DNA from: Sphingobacterium chuzhouense
GTDB taxonomy: Bacteria; Bacteroidota; Bacteroidia; Sphingobacteriales; Sphingobacteriaceae
Assembly (NCBI RefSeq): GCF_014692525.1
Contig: NZ_JACNYL010000001.1
Location: forward strand, 868,001-932,000
DNA length: 64,000 nt
Direction: 5' to 3'
The translations under genes were made by a program, and so were the position numbers. This document shows positions 48,871-57,720 of the stretch, in pieces (the first letter of the stretch is position 1; each line of letters begins with the position of its first letter). The notes beneath the pieces were generated by a model. It was not told where the DNA came from. It saw only the letters and a list, made by a program, of their open reading frames with translations, and searched no databases.

Positions 48871-49854
48871 ATGAAACAATATAAAGCGGTAAACTGGAAC
48901 ACCCCTGAAAACGATTATGTATTGATGTTCTGGGAACAGAATATCAAACAATTCTGGATTGATACGGAATATATCCCTTCCAAAGACATCGATAGCTGGA
49001 AAGGATTAAGTTGGGATATGAAAGAGTGCTATAAGAAAGCATTAGGCGGACTAACGTTATTAGATACGCTCCAAAGCCATACGGGTATGCCTAAAATCAT
49101 CGATCATATCGACTCTTTGCAGAATAAAGCTGTATTGTCGTATATGTGTATGATGGAAGCCATACATGCAAAATCATATTCCACTATTTTTACGACCGTA
49201 TCAACCACAAACGAAATCAATGATGTATTCGGTTGGGTAAAAGAGAACAAGTTCTTGCAGTACAAAGCCGCAACTATCGATAAATATTACCGTGCTATTG
49301 ATAAAGAAAAAGTCTCTGATGAGGAACTTTTCATGGCACTTGGCGCATCCGTATTATTAGAATCTTTCTTATTCTATTCGGGTTTCTTCCTGCCTCTTTG
49401 GTTATGCGGTCAAGGACAAATGGTTGCTTCTGCAGATATTATCAAGAAGATTATTGCCGATGAATCCATCCACGGTGTATTTGTAGGTCTGATTGCACAG
49501 GAAGTATTTGCGAAACTTCCAAACAAAGAAGAGGTAAAAGCACGTTTCTTGAATTTGTTGAATGACCTCTATGAAAACGAAATTAAGTACACCGAAGAAT
49601 TGTATACTGTCGTAGGTCTAACTGCAGAGGTGAAAGAGTATGTACGTTATAACGGAAATAAAGCGCTAATGAATCTCGGCTTCGATCCTATTTTTGAAGT
49701 TAAACAAGTGAATCCGATTGTGTTGAATGGATTAAATACAGAAACCACACAGCACGATTTCTTTTCAAAAAAATCGACTAACTACGAGAAAGCTATGGAA
49801 ATTGTACATTTAAAAGATGATGATTTCAAAATGGAAATCTCGCTGGAAGTATAA
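48871..49854 (+). CDS. nrdF: Class Ib ribonucleoside-diphosphate reductase, beta subunit
   Basis: The 327-residue ferritin-like subunit keeps all six metal ligands: Asp65 (TLLDTLQ), Glu96 and His99 (MMEAIHAKSYS), Glu164 (LLESFLFYSGFF), Glu198 and His201 (ADESIHGVF). The radical Tyr103 is in AKSYS. With all carboxylates present it is a regular metal-dependent class Ib protein, not the metal-free class Ie type. It provides the tyrosyl radical for NrdE. A bidirectional terminator follows. Confidence 0.96.
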   Translation: MKQYKAVNWNTPENDYVLMFWEQNIKQFWIDTEYIPSKDIDSWKGLSWDMKECYKKALGGLTLLDTLQSHTGMPKIIDHIDSLQNKAVLSYMCMMEAIHAKSYSTIFTTVSTTNEINDVFGWVKENKFLQYKAATIDKYYRAIDKEKVSDEELFMALGASVLLESFLFYSGFFLPLWLCGQGQMVASADIIKKIIADESIHGVFVGLIAQEVFAKLPNKEEVKARFLNLLNDLYENEIKYTEELYTVVGLTAEVKEYVRYNGNKALMNLGFDPIFEVKQVNPIVLNGLNTETTQHDFFSKKSTNYEKAMEIVHLKDDDFKMEISLEV

Positions 49855-49879
49855 AAAGTTTAACAAACCGTATCTATTT

Positions 49880-49920
49880 AACAAGCCTTTTTCGGTATAG
49901 AGAAAGGCTTGTTTCTTTTA
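49880..49920. terminator. Bidirectional terminator between nrdF and the DUF6266 gene
   Basis: An 11-bp perfect stem, AACAAGCCTTT (49880-49890) with AAAGGCTTGTT (49903-49913), is followed by TCTTTT on the plus strand. It serves the convergent nrdF and DUF6266 genes. Confidence 0.8.
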
Positions 49921-49935
49921 GGGAAAATTGCTGTT

Positions 49936-50574
49936 CTATTCAACGAACCCAACATAAACGGAGTCCGACAACTCCTCCGTATACACATCAACAACCCCCA
50001 TATACACATGTAGTGGTCCTTTCTTATATGCGGATAACGTACATAACATACTGTACTCCTCTTTATGTACATCCTCCTCTGCAACATGGAATCGGCACTC
50101 ATGATCAATGTCGTAAATTACAATATTAATTCTGTATGTTTGACTACCCCGTGTGGGTTCATAGCTCCATTTAAAATGTAAACTATCATCTTCCTGCCAA
50201 ACGGAACAGTCTTTTGGAGGATTCAAGCTACCGCGAAACACACGTACTTTTTCCGGATTGACATACGGTTTACCTTTTCCGTCAATCTCCAAACATTCTT
50301 TGAAAATATGTGATTGGGCCAACTGTACGGCTCCTACCCGACTACCTTTGGGAGCTAGCTCTCGATATCCGTAACGAAAACAGGGGACTAACATGGTAGC
50401 AAAATCACTGGCGACCTTCATTTTCGCCCGGTTTAGAAGCATAGCAGGTGTAGGTTTCTTTGTAGATGGTTTCCGCTTTCCCCGGATAATGTTCTGACCA
50501 TTGAGTACATAGCCATAAACACTTCCTACTTTTCCGATATAAGCTCCGTTTGGCCCGTCTTTCTGTATAGCCAT
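49936..50574 (-). CDS. DUF6266-family protein
   Basis: The 212-residue protein begins GPNGAYIGKVGSVYGYVLNG and RGKRKPSTKKPTPAMLLNRA, the typical opening of DUF6266 proteins found in Bacteroidota. No signal peptide or membrane segment is visible. The second half is beta-rich (DDSLHFKWSYEPTRGSQTYR, PLHVYMGVVDVYTEELSDSV) and may be an Ig-like fold. The function is unknown. The gene is alone on the minus strand; a TAGGG-rich inverted repeat lies in its upstream region. Confidence 0.8.
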   Translation of the reverse strand: MAIQKDGPNGAYIGKVGSVYGYVLNGQNIIRGKRKPSTKKPTPAMLLNRAKMKVASDFATMLVPCFRYGYRELAPKGSRVGAVQLAQSHIFKECLEIDGKGKPYVNPEKVRVFRGSLNPPKDCSVWQEDDSLHFKWSYEPTRGSQTYRINIVIYDIDHECRFHVAEEDVHKEEYSMLCTLSAYKKGPLHVYMGVVDVYTEELSDSVYVGFVE

Positions 50575-50639
50575 AATCTTTCGTTTAATTCGTTATCATT
50601 TAATAGGTATCTCAATATACACAGATTATCCCTTAAGTG

Positions 50640-50740
50640 CAATTTTATAGGGAAATTATAGGGTATTAATAGGGACTTTATCTCCACTAATACCCTATTA
50701 TACCCCTACTAACCCCCTGTTAAACCCCTATAAATAGATA
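50640..50740. repeat. TAGGG/CCCTA-rich cluster with an 11-bp inverted repeat
   Basis: An 11-bp perfect inverted repeat, ATAGGGTATTA (50658-50668) with TAATACCCTAT (50688-50698), encloses a 19-base spacer that itself starts with ATAGGG. Further ATAGGG lies at 50647-50652, and CCCCTA or CCCCC units follow at 50703-50740. It sits between divergent genes. It may be an operator array, a recombination site or a small repeat element. Confidence 0.55.
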
Positions 50741-50761
50741 AGCAGATAACTAGAAGTTAGC

Positions 50762-50791
50762 TTGTCTCCTATAACATTTTATTTATCTTTG
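50762..50791 (+). promoter_or_regulatory. Bacteroidota-type promoter of the FAH-family gene
   Basis: TTG at 50762-50764 and TATCTTTG at 50784-50791 are 19 bases apart. Transcription would start around 50796. This rules out the in-frame ATG at 50794 as a practical start and supports ATG 50815. Confidence 0.65.
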
Positions 50792-50814
50792 TTATGAGCA
50801 CAATAGTAATACAT

Positions 50815-51426
50815 ATGAAGATTATTGCCATAGGTAGAAATTATATCGATCACGCTAAAGAGTTAAATAACCCTGTTCCCGACGACCCGGTGATCTTTAT
50901 GAAACCGGATACCGCATTACTAAAAGACAATAAAGATTTTTATTATCCTGAGTTTTCTCAGGACGTGCACTACGAAGTCGAAGTAGTATTTCGTATCTGT
51001 AACGAGGGAAAGCATGTATCGCCTAAGTTTGCGCATAAATACGTTGATGCAGTAGGTTTAGGCATTGATTTCACTGCACGTGATATCCAATCCATTCATA
51101 AAGAAAAAGGTCTGCCATGGGAGTTGGCAAAATCATTTGACCACTCTGCTGTCATCAGTCCGCTTTTTCCAAAAGAAAACTTCCCAGACCTTAAAAACAT
51201 CGCTTTCTCTTTAAAGAAAAATGGTGAAACCGTACAATCGGGAAACACAAAAGATATGATTTTCGATATCGATAGCTTGATCGTATTCATTTCAAAATAT
51301 ATTACATTACGCAAAGGAGACCTTATCTATACCGGAACCCCAGTGGGTGTTGGGCCTATTGCGATAGGTGACAAATTTGAAGGGTTTATACAGGAGAACC
51401 CCGTATTCAGTTGCCAGATAAAGTAG
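50815..51426 (+). CDS. Fumarylacetoacetate hydrolase-family protein
   Basis: The protein has 203 residues from ATG 50815. The family core is clear: IAIGRNYIDHAKELNN, PVIFMKPDTALL, VHYEVEVVFRI with the metal-binding acidic residues, AVGLGIDFTARDIQ, KSFDHSAVISPLF and GDLIYTGTPVGVGPI. Members act as oxaloacetate decarboxylases, acylpyruvate hydrolases or aromatic-ring-product hydrolases; the short single-domain form here is closest to the acylpyruvase/oxaloacetate decarboxylase group. It is cytoplasmic. The M23 peptidase gene follows 10 bases later. Confidence 0.88.
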   Translation: MKIIAIGRNYIDHAKELNNPVPDDPVIFMKPDTALLKDNKDFYYPEFSQDVHYEVEVVFRICNEGKHVSPKFAHKYVDAVGLGIDFTARDIQSIHKEKGLPWELAKSFDHSAVISPLFPKENFPDLKNIAFSLKKNGETVQSGNTKDMIFDIDSLIVFISKYITLRKGDLIYTGTPVGVGPIAIGDKFEGFIQENPVFSCQIK

Positions 51427-51436
51427 ACATTCCAAT

Positions 51437-53170
51437 ATGAAAAAAAAATACAGATTATTATACGTATGCCTGGGGCTTGCCGTAAGCAGCATTCCAGCAC
51501 AGGCACAACATAAAGACATCATTACTTCGCGCGAATATCCCCAAGGATATTTCCGTAATCCACTCAATATAGCGATGGACGCGTCCGGCACCTTCGGTGA
51601 ACTCCGCGCTACACACTTCCATGCCGGCGATGACTACCGCACACAGCAACGTATTGGCCTGCCTCTACATGCAGCAGCGGAAGGTCATGTCTCCCGTGTC
51701 CGTGTACAGATTGGTGGCGGTGGAAATTCCGTTTATATTGACCACCCGAATGGATACACAACGGTTTATTTGCACATGGATAAATTCAACGATGCGCTGA
51801 CGAATATTATCCGAACCGAACAATACAAACAACAGCTGTTTGATGTAGATGTCATTGTAGACCCTGGTGTGGTAAAACTGACAAAAGGACAATATATAGG
51901 TAACGCCGGTAATACGGGAGCATCCGGTGGACCTCACCTGCATTTTGAAATTCGCGATACCAAAACACAGCACCCGCTTAACCCACAATTGTTCGGGTTA
52001 CGTTTCAACGATCGTTTTCTTCCTACAATCAACAACATCATGGTTTACGATCTAAACGATGATTTGTTCAATGAACATACACCACGACGTGCTATGCAAG
52101 TAAAGGCGGTCCGAAACGGTGTGTATACTTTAGCGCAAAACACACCCATTAAAGTAAACGGAAGATTCGGATTGGGCATTAACAGCATTGATAGACACCG
52201 TGCTGGAGGTTTTCAGAATGGTGTTTATTCTATTGAGCTTTTCATCGATGGAAAAGCTGTTTCCACTGTCGTGTTCGAAGAGCTTGACTTCAATACTTCC
52301 CGCGGCATACATGCTTATATTGATTATCCGCATTGGCGAAGAACTAAGGCTAAAGTTCAAAAGAGCTTCAAAGATCCAGGAAATCCTATTGAGATATTCA
52401 AAGTCCTAAAAAACGAAGGTGTAATAACACTTCCCGATGATAAAATATACGATGCAAAGTATGTCGTGAAAGATGTTGCAGGGAATTGTAGTGAACTGAA
52501 CTTTAAGATACAAAATGGCGCTACTACACAGGGTGCACAACAAAAACGTCATGGTGTTCAACTATTCAAATACAATGCGGAGAATATGTTTGAAAACAAC
52601 GATATCCAGATAAATATGCCAAAAGGTGTCCTATATGGTGATTTAGACTTTACATACAATACCGCTCCTCAACCTGTCGGAGGATACTCTTTGATCCATC
52701 GTGTACATAACAACTTGACGCCGTTATTTAGCACATATAATTTGCGTGTCAGGCCCAGTAACCTACCCGCTCATTTGGAAAGCAAGGCACTTCTGGCCTC
52801 TGTCGAAAATGGTTCGGAAGGCGGTAAGTTTGAGGATGGATGGGTAACAGTCAACACGCGGAATCTTGGGAGTTTCTACGTAGCTGTAGACACAGTAGCG
52901 CCTACAATCACACCTCGCAACTTGAGCAACGGAAAAAATGTAAGTGCACAGACAAAAATAGATTTTACCATTCGGGACAACTTTTCGGGCATACAGTCCT
53001 TTAATGGATATATTGACGGAAAGTGGGTATTGATGGAATATGATCCGAAAAATCGACATTTATGGCATACATTTGATTCTTCCCTTTCCAAAGGACAACA
53101 TATCTTTAAATTGGTTGTAATAGACTGGAAAGACAACGAACAGGTTTACGAAGCGAAATTTATTAGATAA
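51437..53170 (+). CDS. M23-family metallopeptidase (LytM-like), exported
   Basis: The 577-residue protein has a signal peptide ending PAQAQ near residue 24. The LytM domain follows directly, with zinc ligands His62 and Asp66 (HFHAGDD) and the HxH pair His167/His169 (GGPHLHFEIRD), so it should be an active peptidoglycan endopeptidase rather than a degenerate one. After about residue 190 comes a long beta-rich region with Ig-like repeats, ending with a segment around VAPTITPRNLSNGKNVSAQ. It probably acts on the cell wall in the periplasm. The bcp gene follows 6 bases downstream. Confidence 0.9.
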   Translation: MKKKYRLLYVCLGLAVSSIPAQAQHKDIITSREYPQGYFRNPLNIAMDASGTFGELRATHFHAGDDYRTQQRIGLPLHAAAEGHVSRVRVQIGGGGNSVYIDHPNGYTTVYLHMDKFNDALTNIIRTEQYKQQLFDVDVIVDPGVVKLTKGQYIGNAGNTGASGGPHLHFEIRDTKTQHPLNPQLFGLRFNDRFLPTINNIMVYDLNDDLFNEHTPRRAMQVKAVRNGVYTLAQNTPIKVNGRFGLGINSIDRHRAGGFQNGVYSIELFIDGKAVSTVVFEELDFNTSRGIHAYIDYPHWRRTKAKVQKSFKDPGNPIEIFKVLKNEGVITLPDDKIYDAKYVVKDVAGNCSELNFKIQNGATTQGAQQKRHGVQLFKYNAENMFENNDIQINMPKGVLYGDLDFTYNTAPQPVGGYSLIHRVHNNLTPLFSTYNLRVRPSNLPAHLESKALLASVENGSEGGKFEDGWVTVNTRNLGSFYVAVDTVAPTITPRNLSNGKNVSAQTKIDFTIRDNFSGIQSFNGYIDGKWVLMEYDPKNRHLWHTFDSSLSKGQHIFKLVVIDWKDNEQVYEAKFIR

Positions 53171-53176
53171 AATACC

Positions 53177-53644
53177 ATGGCAACACTACAAATAGGCGAT
53201 AAAGCGCCGGCAATCACTGCAACGAACCAATCTGGAGAAACCATTAACTTGTCCGATTTCAAGGGCAAGAAGGTTATCCTTTATTTCTACCCCAAAGACA
53301 ATACGCCCGGCTGTACCACCGAAGCTTGTAATTTCCGAGATAATTATCAGTCACTAGTTAAAGATGGGTTTGAAGTGATAGGCGTTAGCATTGACAGCGA
53401 ACAATCGCACCAAAAGTTTATCAGCAAGTTCGACTTACCTTTCAATTTGCTAGCAGACGAAGATCAAAAAATCGTAAATGACTACGGTGTATGGGTAGAG
53501 AAAAATATGTATGGACGGAAATATATGGGAACAGCACGTACTACTTTTGTGATTGACGAACAAGGTATTATCCAGCATATCATCAAGAAGGTAGATAATA
53601 AAAATGCTTCACAGCAGATTCGGGATTTAGTGAGCAAGGATTAA
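53177..53644 (+). CDS. bcp: Thioredoxin-dependent thiol peroxidase (Bcp)
   Basis: The 155-residue peroxiredoxin has the peroxidatic Cys46 and the nearby Cys51 in NTPGCTTEACNFRD, the arrangement of Bcp-type enzymes. FYPKDNTPG, GVSIDSEQSHQKF and the ARTTFVIDEQG strand are also typical. It reduces hydrogen peroxide and organic or lipid hydroperoxides using thioredoxin. It is cytoplasmic. Confidence 0.95.
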   Translation: MATLQIGDKAPAITATNQSGETINLSDFKGKKVILYFYPKDNTPGCTTEACNFRDNYQSLVKDGFEVIGVSIDSEQSHQKFISKFDLPFNLLADEDQKIVNDYGVWVEKNMYGRKYMGTARTTFVIDEQGIIQHIIKKVDNKNASQQIRDLVSKD

Positions 53645-53655
53645 GTTCTTTTAGC

Positions 53656-53663
53656 TATATTTG
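53656..53663 (+). promoter_or_regulatory. Candidate -7 element of glyS
   Basis: TATATTTG matches the Bacteroidota -7 pattern exactly and is followed by C. It lies only 5 bases before the glyS ATG, so a transcript from it would be leaderless. No good -33 TTTG was found at the right distance, so the call is tentative. Confidence 0.4.
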
Positions 53664-53668
53664 CGATT

Positions 53669-55138
53669 ATGAGTAAGCAAACAGACGACTTTTTCAAGAA
53701 TATTATATCACATGCTAAGGAATACGGGTTTGTATTTCCTTCAAGTGAAATTTACGACGGTCTAAGTGCCGTGTACGACTATGGTCAAATGGGTTCGGAA
53801 TTGAAAAACAACCTAAAGACCTATTGGTGGAAATCTATGGTGCAATTAAATGAAAATATTGTCGGTATTGATGCGGCAATTTTCATGCACCCTACAACTT
53901 GGAAGGCGTCTGGCCATGTCGATGGGTTTAACGATCCGATGATAGACAACAAGGATTCCAAGAAACGTTACCGTGCAGATCAACTTATAGAGGATAAAAT
54001 AGACCGTTATGAAAAAGACGGCAAAACGGATAAAGCAGCGCAGCTTCAAAAAGACCTTGATGAAGCTATTACGGCTGATGATTTAGTACGCTTAAAAGCA
54101 ATCATCGAAGAGCATAATATCGTATGTCCGGTTTCGGGAACAAAGAACTGGACAGAAGTACGCCAGTTCAACCTTATGTTTGCTACGCAGATGGGGGCCA
54201 TGGCGGAGGAAGCGGAAAAGGTATATCTCCGTCCAGAGACTGCCCAAGGTATCTTTGTTAACTTTTTGAACGTACAAAAGACAGGTCGTATGAAGATCCC
54301 TTTCGGGATAGCACAAATCGGTAAAGCTTTCCGAAACGAGGTTATTGCCCGTCAGTTTATCATGCGTATGCGTGAGTTTGAACAAATGGAACTGCAATTT
54401 TTCATCCGTCCCGGAACGGAAATGGAATGGTACGAAAAATGGAAAGCAACACGTTTGAAATGGCATTTAGCTTTAGGAGCAGATTCCACAAAATATCGTT
54501 ATCACGATCATGTGAAACCAGCCCATTATGCTAATGCAGCCGTGGATATCGAATACCAATTTCCATTTGGGTTTAAAGAAGTCGAAGGAATACATTCCCG
54601 TACAGACTTCGATTTGAAACAGCATCAGGAATATTCCAAAAAGAAAATGCAGTATTTCGACCCGGAGATCAATCAAAACTATGTACCATATGTGGTTGAA
54701 ACCTCTATCGGTTTGGACCGTTTATTTTTAACGGTATTGGCTAATTCCTTGGTAGAAGAAGACCTATCAACGGAAGAGAAGAAAGATTCGCGTGTGGTCT
54801 TGAAGTTCCACCCTGCTATTGCTCCGGTTAAAGCTGCAGTATTACCGCTTACCAAAAAAGACGGACTACCGGATAAAGCTCGGGAGATTATGGCTAAGTT
54901 GAAATTGGACTTCAATATCCAATATGACGAAAAAGACGCTATCGGAAAACGTTATCGCCGACAAGATGCTATCGGCACGCCGTTCTGTATTACGGTAGAC
55001 TACCAAACGTTGGAGGACGATACAGTCACGATTCGCCATCGCGACAGCATGGAGCAAGAACGTGTTCCAGCAACTGATCTTCGCCGCATCATTGGTGAAC
55101 TCGTTAGCTGGAACAACCTGTTGGAACAACTGGTATAG
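53669..55138 (+). CDS. glyS: Glycine--tRNA ligase (single-chain type)
   Basis: The 489-residue class II synthetase is of the alpha-2 homodimer type, not the alpha-2/beta-2 type. Class II motifs are visible: AQIGKAFRNEVIARQF (motif 2) and ETSIGLDRLFLTVL (motif 3). The glycine-specific RPETAQGIFVNFLNVQ precedes motif 2, and a C-terminal anticodon-binding domain spans about 380-480 (PAIAPVKAAVLPLTKKDGLP). It charges tRNA-Gly. The 2-hydroxyacid dehydrogenase gene follows 11 bases downstream. Confidence 0.97.
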   Translation: MSKQTDDFFKNIISHAKEYGFVFPSSEIYDGLSAVYDYGQMGSELKNNLKTYWWKSMVQLNENIVGIDAAIFMHPTTWKASGHVDGFNDPMIDNKDSKKRYRADQLIEDKIDRYEKDGKTDKAAQLQKDLDEAITADDLVRLKAIIEEHNIVCPVSGTKNWTEVRQFNLMFATQMGAMAEEAEKVYLRPETAQGIFVNFLNVQKTGRMKIPFGIAQIGKAFRNEVIARQFIMRMREFEQMELQFFIRPGTEMEWYEKWKATRLKWHLALGADSTKYRYHDHVKPAHYANAAVDIEYQFPFGFKEVEGIHSRTDFDLKQHQEYSKKKMQYFDPEINQNYVPYVVETSIGLDRLFLTVLANSLVEEDLSTEEKKDSRVVLKFHPAIAPVKAAVLPLTKKDGLPDKAREIMAKLKLDFNIQYDEKDAIGKRYRRQDAIGTPFCITVDYQTLEDDTVTIRHRDSMEQERVPATDLRRIIGELVSWNNLLEQLV

Positions 55139-55149
55139 AGGAGGAGAGC

Positions 55150-56103
55150 ATGAAAATCGTAGTTTTAGATGGTTACACACTTAATCCCGGCGATCTAAGC
55201 TGGGATGCTTTAGAAGCATTGGGCGATCTTGTCGTCCATGAGCGTACGTCAGAAAACGAGATTGTCGAACGTGCTGCAGACGCTGACATGCTGCTCACCA
55301 ACAAAGTACCGTTGTCGGCTAAGGTAATCAACGCTTTACCGAAGCTAAAATATATTGGTGTTACCGCTACGGGATATAATATTATCGATATGGCGTGTGC
55401 CAAAGAACGGAATATCACCGTAACCAATGTTCCGGGATACAGCACCGCCTCCGTTGTCCAATTGACATTTTCCCTCCTTCTAGAACTATGTTATCGTACG
55501 CAACGGCACAGTGATGCTGTGATGGAAGGCAAATGGTCTGCAAGCCCGGATTTCTGTTTTTGGGATTACCCTTTAACTGAACTATCCGGAAAAACACTCG
55601 GGATTATAGGATTCGGAAGTATCGGACAGAAAGTAGCTGATGTAGGTGCTGCTTTTGGTATGCCCATTTTAGCATCCAGCCGTACACAAACCGATCAATC
55701 TAGTCGAAAAAACTTTCAATGGGTTGCTCGAGAAGAACTCTTTGCACAGGCAGATGTGATTAGTTTACACTGTCCTTTGACTCCCGAAACCGAAAACATC
55801 ATTAACACCGAGTCTTTGTCACTCATGAAATCCTCTGCCAAGCTTATCAATACGTCAAGGGGAGGATTGGTTAATGCCCAAGACCTTGCTGATGCACTAA
55901 ATAACGAAAGCATAAGCGGTGCAGGATTAGACGTACTAGCAACAGAACCACCACCGGCTGATCATCCGCTTTTCCGAGCAAAAAACTGTATCATTACCCC
56001 ACATATAGGCTGGGCGACGAAAGAAGCCAGACTTCGTCTGATGGATACTGTGGTAGAAAATGTTAAGGCATTTTTGCAAGGTAATCCGGTAAATGTAATA
56101 TAA
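55150..56103 (+). CDS. D-isomer-specific 2-hydroxyacid dehydrogenase
   Basis: The 317-residue enzyme has the NAD-binding GIIGFGSIGQKVADVG and the catalytic Arg (INTSRGGLV), Glu (DVLATEPPPADHP) and His (ITPHIGWAT). It is most like glycerate dehydrogenase/hydroxypyruvate reductase, but substrate specificity in this family cannot be read from sequence alone. The start has a strong ribosome-binding stretch, GAGGAGGAGAG, just upstream, unusual for this phylum. It is likely co-transcribed with glyS. Confidence 0.92.
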   Translation: MKIVVLDGYTLNPGDLSWDALEALGDLVVHERTSENEIVERAADADMLLTNKVPLSAKVINALPKLKYIGVTATGYNIIDMACAKERNITVTNVPGYSTASVVQLTFSLLLELCYRTQRHSDAVMEGKWSASPDFCFWDYPLTELSGKTLGIIGFGSIGQKVADVGAAFGMPILASSRTQTDQSSRKNFQWVAREELFAQADVISLHCPLTPETENIINTESLSLMKSSAKLINTSRGGLVNAQDLADALNNESISGAGLDVLATEPPPADHPLFRAKNCIITPHIGWATKEARLRLMDTVVENVKAFLQGNPVNVI

Positions 56104-56106
56104 AAA

Positions 56107-56128
56107 AGAGGGTGCTTAAACACCCTCT
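56107..56128 (-). terminator. Terminator downstream of the 492-residue lipoprotein gene
   Basis: AGAGGGTG (56107-56114) and CACCCTCT (56121-56128) form an 8-bp perfect stem. On the minus strand it is followed by TTTTTT, so it fits the lipoprotein gene. On the plus strand it lacks a good T run but may also end the dehydrogenase transcript. Confidence 0.8.
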
Positions 56129-56175
56129 AATATCAAATTAAATTATAACCTATCTTATAAAAATTACTTATTTAA

Positions 56176-57654
56176 TTAAAAATCAACTTGTTTTTCGCCG
56201 CCCCAATTTTCGTTTAGGCGGACAATAAACCCTCCATTAGGCGAATCCAATAACTTACCACGAAAGAGCAGTTGCATATTGTTATGGATTTCGCTTTCTA
56301 CCTGGAATGTTGTTATCAATTCATCTGATACATCGTAAGCTTCTACCCTATACATTAATGGTGCGGCAACCGTTATATTCCCCATAAATTGATTGAAAAA
56401 TATTTCTCGATCGTCTTCATTAAATTCGGGAAGAATAATGATCTCGGACATGTCTTCTACCGGGTTATCCATCGCTGACTGAAAAGGTGCATAAAACTGG
56501 GGGTCATGCTCTTGTTTGACAACAAGCTTGGCTACATGCGACAAATCTCCGGCATCTGTAAATGCAAACCGAACCTCACTATAATATCGGCTTAGCTCTA
56601 TCTCCTTTTGCATATCCCCATTGACGGAAAATGTATCTAAAACACCAAAAATCTTTGCTTTATAATTGGAAAATGTATTGGCAATAAAATATACGTTTGC
56701 ATTCCCGGTTTCCGGAATGTTTAGCTCTGCGTTAGATACATTTGTCACAAAGGAGGCAATGTAGTCTCCAGTGGGCAATGTTAGCTGAAAATCAGATAAC
56801 GTTCCTTCTCGGAAATGATCCGCTCCCGAGAGAACAAGGTTCTTTGTTATCGCATCAAAAATATGATAATGTATCCGGCGTACACTCGCATCGGCGACTT
56901 CCTCCGCAATTCCAGATAACCGGAAATTATCAATACGCATAAGACCGGTAACATCGTTGTAATCACCTGCATTTCCACGATGGCCCGCTTTGGGAATCAA
57001 TTTGATATATAAATCCTCCGAAAAGTCCAGCGATAGTTCATCCAATGAAAAAGCAAATGAATTTCTTGCTTGTGGCGTATTTGTATTCGTAAACTGATTA
57101 TTATCTTTCAGCACCGTATAGCTTTCTCCATCTTGAGAAAACAAAAGAGAGAAATCTTTTGGCCCTGTTCCCGAAGAACTTACATCGAACGCCAATTCAT
57201 GAACCTCGAGTACTTTCGTCAATGGCATTTTGAAAATTAATTCGTTCAAGCCTTTTAATGACAAAGCAACTCCGGCAACATAACTTTCATAACTCCAACC
57301 TACTGCATATTCATCGGGAATCAGCCCTTGGTTGTAGGTAATACTCCAATGTGTACTTGGATAGCTATCTGGCATCAAGGTTTCTGCGTTGAAAGACCAA
57401 TAATAAATATAGCCTTCGTAGGTGTCTTGATTCGTATTATAGGTAGCAGAGCGTTTCTTAGCATCTCCCGCCATTTGTACTTTTGTTCCCAAAGGGGAAA
57501 TAAGGTGTTCAAATTCCTGGAATTTGAACCCTATGGTATAGCTTTCTTGCCCATCATCTGGTTCTGCCGCATTTTTCTTGCAGGAAGCCATGTTAAGCAT
57601 GATAAACAAGATGGAAAAACTATACCAAACCGAATGGATTGGTCTTTTCATCAT
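56176..57654 (-). CDS. Surface lipoprotein of unknown function, possibly adhesin-like
   Basis: The 492-residue protein has a lipoprotein signal ending MASC (Cys25). The first half (about 35-240) is beta-rich and looks like a jelly-roll domain (LNELIFKMPLTKVLEVHELA, GLMRIDNFRLSG). The second half (about 255-485) contains RRIHYHIFDAITKNLVLSG and LPTGDYIASFVTN, weakly reminiscent of FimB/Mfa2-type fimbrial lipoproteins; I cannot confirm this. It lies downstream of the fucosidase but has a consensus promoter of its own. It may bind a host or polymer glycan at the surface. Confidence 0.6.
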   Translation of the reverse strand: MMKRPIHSVWYSFSILFIMLNMASCKKNAAEPDDGQESYTIGFKFQEFEHLISPLGTKVQMAGDAKKRSATYNTNQDTYEGYIYYWSFNAETLMPDSYPSTHWSITYNQGLIPDEYAVGWSYESYVAGVALSLKGLNELIFKMPLTKVLEVHELAFDVSSSGTGPKDFSLLFSQDGESYTVLKDNNQFTNTNTPQARNSFAFSLDELSLDFSEDLYIKLIPKAGHRGNAGDYNDVTGLMRIDNFRLSGIAEEVADASVRRIHYHIFDAITKNLVLSGADHFREGTLSDFQLTLPTGDYIASFVTNVSNAELNIPETGNANVYFIANTFSNYKAKIFGVLDTFSVNGDMQKEIELSRYYSEVRFAFTDAGDLSHVAKLVVKQEHDPQFYAPFQSAMDNPVEDMSEIIILPEFNEDDREIFFNQFMGNITVAAPLMYRVEAYDVSDELITTFQVESEIHNNMQLLFRGKLLDSPNGGFIVRLNENWGGEKQVDF

Positions 57655-57688
57655 AGTTCAGTTATCAAGTTATAATTTAATTGATAAC

Positions 57689-57720
57689 CAAATATAATGA
57701 ACGAGCATAAGAAAACCAAA
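57689..57720 (-). promoter_or_regulatory. Bacteroidota-type promoter of the 492-residue lipoprotein gene
   Basis: Read on the minus strand, TTTG (57720-57717) and TATATTTG (57696-57689) are 20 bases apart, an exact consensus match. Transcription would start about 30 bases before the gene. The -33 half lies inside the hairpin at 57702-57745. Confidence 0.7.
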
